Below, piece after piece: positions 61,767-64,000 of a DNA stretch of 64,000 nucleotides; within the stretch, counting starts at the first letter, position 1; every line of letters begins with the position of its first letter. The stretch is from Hyphomicrobiales bacterium. GTDB taxonomy: Bacteria; Pseudomonadota; Alphaproteobacteria; Rhizobiales; Aestuariivirgaceae. Where the stretch lies: assembly GCA_026990765.1 (NCBI GenBank), contig JALXCV010000055.1:1-64000 (forward strand). Reading direction: 5' to 3'. The position numbers and the translations under genes are program-made. The notes under the pieces are model-generated. The model was not told where the DNA came from, ran no database searches, and was given only the letters and a program-made list of their open reading frames with translations.

Positions 61767-64000
61767 ATCCTCGCTATAGGCTTCCAGAGGCGGGCAGGAG
61801 CAGACCAGATGGCGGTCCCCATAGACATTGTCAATTCGGCCAACCGGTGGCCAGTATTTGTCATTGTCTATCCAGGAAAGCGGGAAGAATGCCTGCTCGC
61901 GGCTATATTTGCGATCCCATTTGTGCATTAACAACTGGTGAGTATGGGGTGCATTGTGCAATGCGCTGTCTTCAGCTGCAATCTTGCCAGCTTCCACTTC
62001 TGCAATTTCGGCCCTGATGGCGATCATTGCATCGCAGAACCGGTCAAGCTCATCGCGTGATTCAGATTCGGTGGGTTCCACCATCATGGTTTCAGCCACC
62101 GGCCATGACATTGTGGGGGCATGGAAGCCGTAATCAACCAGACGTTTGGCGATATCTTCAACGCTGATCCCGCATTCATGTTTGAATTTGCGGCAGTCAA
62201 TTATACATTCATGGGCTACAAATCCACCCGGTCCGGTATAGACGATCGGATAGTGTTGCTTTAACCGGCTGGCAATGTAGTTGGCATTGAGAATGGCAAC
62301 CATACTGGAGCGTTTAAGACCTTCAGCTCCGCTCATGGCTATGTACATCCATGAAATCGGCAGGATTGAAGCAGAACCCCATGGGGCAGATGATACCTGA
62401 CCAACGGTTTGGCCCTTGCCTTGTGCCGGGTTTACTCCGGAAACTACAGAATGGCCGGGAAGGAATTGAGCCAGATGGGATTTTACCCCGATCGGTCCAA
62501 CACCTGGCCCGCCGCCGCCATGCGGGATGGCAAAGGTTTTATGCAGGTTCATATGGCAAACATCGGCGCCAACATCAGCCGGGCGTACCAGACCCATAAG
62601 GGCATTGAGATTGGCACCATCAAGATAGACCTGACCGCCTTCATCATGGATGATCTTGCAGATATCCTTGATGGCCTCTTCAAATACCCCATGGGTTGAC
62701 GGGTAGGTGATCATCAGTGCCGCCAGATTTTCAGAATGCTGTTTGGCCTTGGCCTTGAGATCAGTAACATCAACATTGCCATGATCATCACAATCAACAA
62801 TAACCACTTTCATTCCAGCCATTACCGAAGATGCAGGATTGGTGCCATGGGCGGATACCGGTATCAGGCAGATATTGCGATTTGACTGGCCGTTATGCTC
62901 GTGCCATGCGCGAATGGTCAGCAAGCCGGTATATTCGCCTTGCGAACCGGCATTGGGTTGCAGGGAAACCGCATCAAAGCCGGTTATGGCACATAGCATG
63001 GATTCGAGGTCTTCAAATAATTGCTGATAGCCCTGTGTCTGCTCCAGCGGGGCGAATGGGTGCATCATGGCAAACTGGTTCCACGAGATCGGAATCATCT
63101 CGGTGCTCGAGTTCAGTTTCATGGTGCATGAGCCAAGCGGGATCATTGAGCGGTTAAGGGCAATATCCTTGACCTGCAAGCGGCGCAGATAACGCATCAT
63201 TTCGGTTTCTGAATGGTATTTTGAAAATACCGGATGAGTGAGATAGGCCGATGTGCGTTGCAATTCGGGCTGAATGCGTTCTGTGGTTTCAGAATCAATC
63301 TTGTCGATTGAGGTGTCATCCATGATTTTGGTCTTGAAGCAGCTTAGCAGCTTGCGCACTTCAGAGCGCCGGGTGGTTTCATCGGTTGATATGGAAAGAT
63401 GATCAGCATCGACAAAGCGAATATTGATTCTTTGTTCTCTTGCCTTGGCTACAATAGCGTGGGCACGGCCTGGAACATAGACGGTGAAAGTATCAAAGAA
63501 GTGATCAGTGACAACTTCAAAACCGGCTTTGGCAATGGCATGGGCGCAGATTTCGGCAAAGCGATGGATGCGACCTGAAATGCGTTTGATATTATCAGGG
63601 CCGTGATAGGTGGCAAACAGACCGGCCAGAACGGCCAGCAGTACCTGAGCGGTGCAGATATTGCTGGTGGCTTTTTCGCGCCTGATATGCTGTTCACGGG
63701 TCTGCAGGGCCATGCGCAAGGCCCGGTTGCCATGTGAATCGATGGATACACCGATTATTCTGCCCGGAGTCGAACGCTTGAATTTGTCCAGCGTGGCAAA
63801 GAATGCGGCATGCGGGCCGCCATATCCCATTGGTACTCCAAAACGCTGCGAGTTGCCGACAACAATATCAGCGCCCAGTTCGCCCGGTGGAGTGATAAGG
63901 GCAAGGGCCATCAGGTCGGTTGCCATGACGGCCAGAGCCTTTGCTGCATGCAGCTTTTCAATTACCGGCCTGAAATCCCTGATTTCGCCACTGGAGCCGG
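61758..64000 (-). CDS. gcvP: Glycine dehydrogenase (P protein), 5' end beyond the window
   Basis: At least 747 codons, still open at the window edge, so the N-terminal part (about 200 residues for a one-chain GcvP of about 950) is missing. PLP-dependent glycine decarboxylase of the glycine cleavage system. The PLP lysine lies in [23 protein letters not shown]-like region (bases about 62490-62560). Other hallmarks are GSCTMKLN with MIPISW, and [18 protein letters not shown]. The ATG at 63926 is internal, since codons upstream ([15 protein letters not shown]) continue the family sequence. It represents the fused alpha-beta form. gcvT and gcvH would be expected beyond the window. Confidence 0.96.
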   Translation of the reverse strand, partial: GSSGEIRDFRPVIEKLHAAKALAVMATDLMALALITPPGELGADIVVGNSQRFGVPMGYGGPHAAFFATLDKFKRSTPGRIIGVSIDSHGNRALRMALQTREQHIRREKATSNICTAQVLLAVLAGLFATYHGPDNIKRISGRIHRFAEICAHAIAKAGFEVVTDHFFDTFTVYVPGRAHAIVAKAREQRINIRFVDADHLSISTDETTRRSEVRKLLSCFKTKIMDDTSIDKIDSETTERIQPELQRTSAYLTHPVFSKYHSETEMMRYLRRLQVKDIALNRSMIPLGSCTMKLNSSTEMIPISWNQFAMMHPFAPLEQTQGYQQLFEDLESMLCAITGFDAVSLQPNAGSQGEYTGLLTIRAWHEHNGQSNRNICLIPVSAHGTNPASSVMAGMKVVIVDCDDHGNVDVTDLKAKAKQHSENLAALMITYPSTHGVFEEAIKDICKIIHDEGGQVYLDGANLNALMGLVRPADVGADVCHMNLHKTFAIPHGGGGPGVGPIGVKSHLAQFLPGHSVVSGVNPAQGKGQTVGQVSSAPWGSASILPISWMYIAMSGAEGLKRSSMVAILNANYIASRLKQHYPIVYTGPGGFVAHECIIDCRKFKHECGISVEDIAKRLVDYGFHAPTMSWPVAETMMVEPTESESRDELDRFCDAMIAIRAEIAEVEAGKIAAEDSALHNAPHTHQLLMHKWDRKYSREQAFFPLSWIDNDKYWPPVGRIDNVYGDRHLVCSCPPLEAYSEDAG

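Noticed and set aside
1-64000. CRISPR arrays, insertion sequences or prophage
   Set aside because: No regularly spaced repeats, transposase or phage structural genes were seen in either strand.

Overview
The window reads as chromosomal DNA of an alphaproteobacterium, most likely a member of the Hyphomicrobiales (Rhizobiales). The grounds are the gene order mutT-argJ-parvulin-secA, an ethylmalonyl-CoA pathway pair (ccr and ecm), and families largely confined to this class (IalB-like protein, DUF4170, DUF2333 with DUF6638, DUF1127, plant-type glutamate-cysteine ligase). It is dense and almost entirely accounted for. No phage, insertion sequence or CRISPR array was recognised. Several genes appear to start at TTG or GTG with a good Shine-Dalgarno, so many starts given here are shorter than the longest open frame.

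Region by region. 1-6 kb: tRNA-Ser(CGA), mutT, argJ, a periplasmic parvulin, secA. 6-9.7 kb: a small accessory stretch with a DUF6884 remnant, a cobalamin riboswitch, a secreted beta-propeller and a small S41-type protease, a collapsed MFS transporter remnant, and a YozG-like regulator with a DUF2975 protein. 9.9-12.7 kb: argC, rpmB with a clear promoter, leader hairpin and terminator, and an AcuI-type reductase. 12.7-19.4 kb: a tight five-gene operon (coiled-coil protein, unknown protein, AAA-type ATPase, DUF6638, DUF2333 membrane protein) of unknown function. This is the best candidate for an undescribed system. 19.4-22.1 kb: TPR-sulfotransferase, BrkB-like membrane protein, small secreted protein. 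22.1-26 kb: ccr and ecm flanking a small membrane protein. 26-34 kb: adenine deaminase and apt, a ribose-type ABC importer, and mtnK-mtnA, together a plausible methylthioadenosine/methylthioribose salvage block. 34-38 kb: SDR, cbpM-cbpA, HdeD-like protein, gshA. 38-42.3 kb: rsmE, ubiA, pmbA, an inositol-monophosphatase-family gene, DUF4170. 42.4-45.3 kb: tandem TadE/G-like paralogs. 45.3-49.7 kb: an aldolase-SDR fusion divergent from a SorC regulator, LysR, DUF1127. 49.8-54.8 kb: DUF937, an Arg-rich-tailed protein, MATE, tldD, IalB-like. 55-64 kb: thrC, an M16 peptidase, GNAT, a large PAS-GGDEF-EAL membrane protein, and gcvP running off the window end.

How the genes may work together. Ccr and Ecm are consecutive-pathway enzymes of C2 assimilation, and Ecm needs adenosylcobalamin, while the secreted pair at 6.5-8.6 kb is controlled by a cobalamin riboswitch. 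Adenine deaminase and Apt compete for free adenine. MtnK-MtnA process methylthioribose, probably imported by the divergent ABC system. A perfect inverted repeat in that divergent promoter shares its TTGACAA core with an inverted repeat in front of the SorC regulator and aldolase-SDR fusion, which suggests (inference) that the two loci, 16 kb apart, form one regulon and that the aldolase completes the pathway. TldD and PmbA/TldE, the two halves of one protease, are both present, 11 kb apart.
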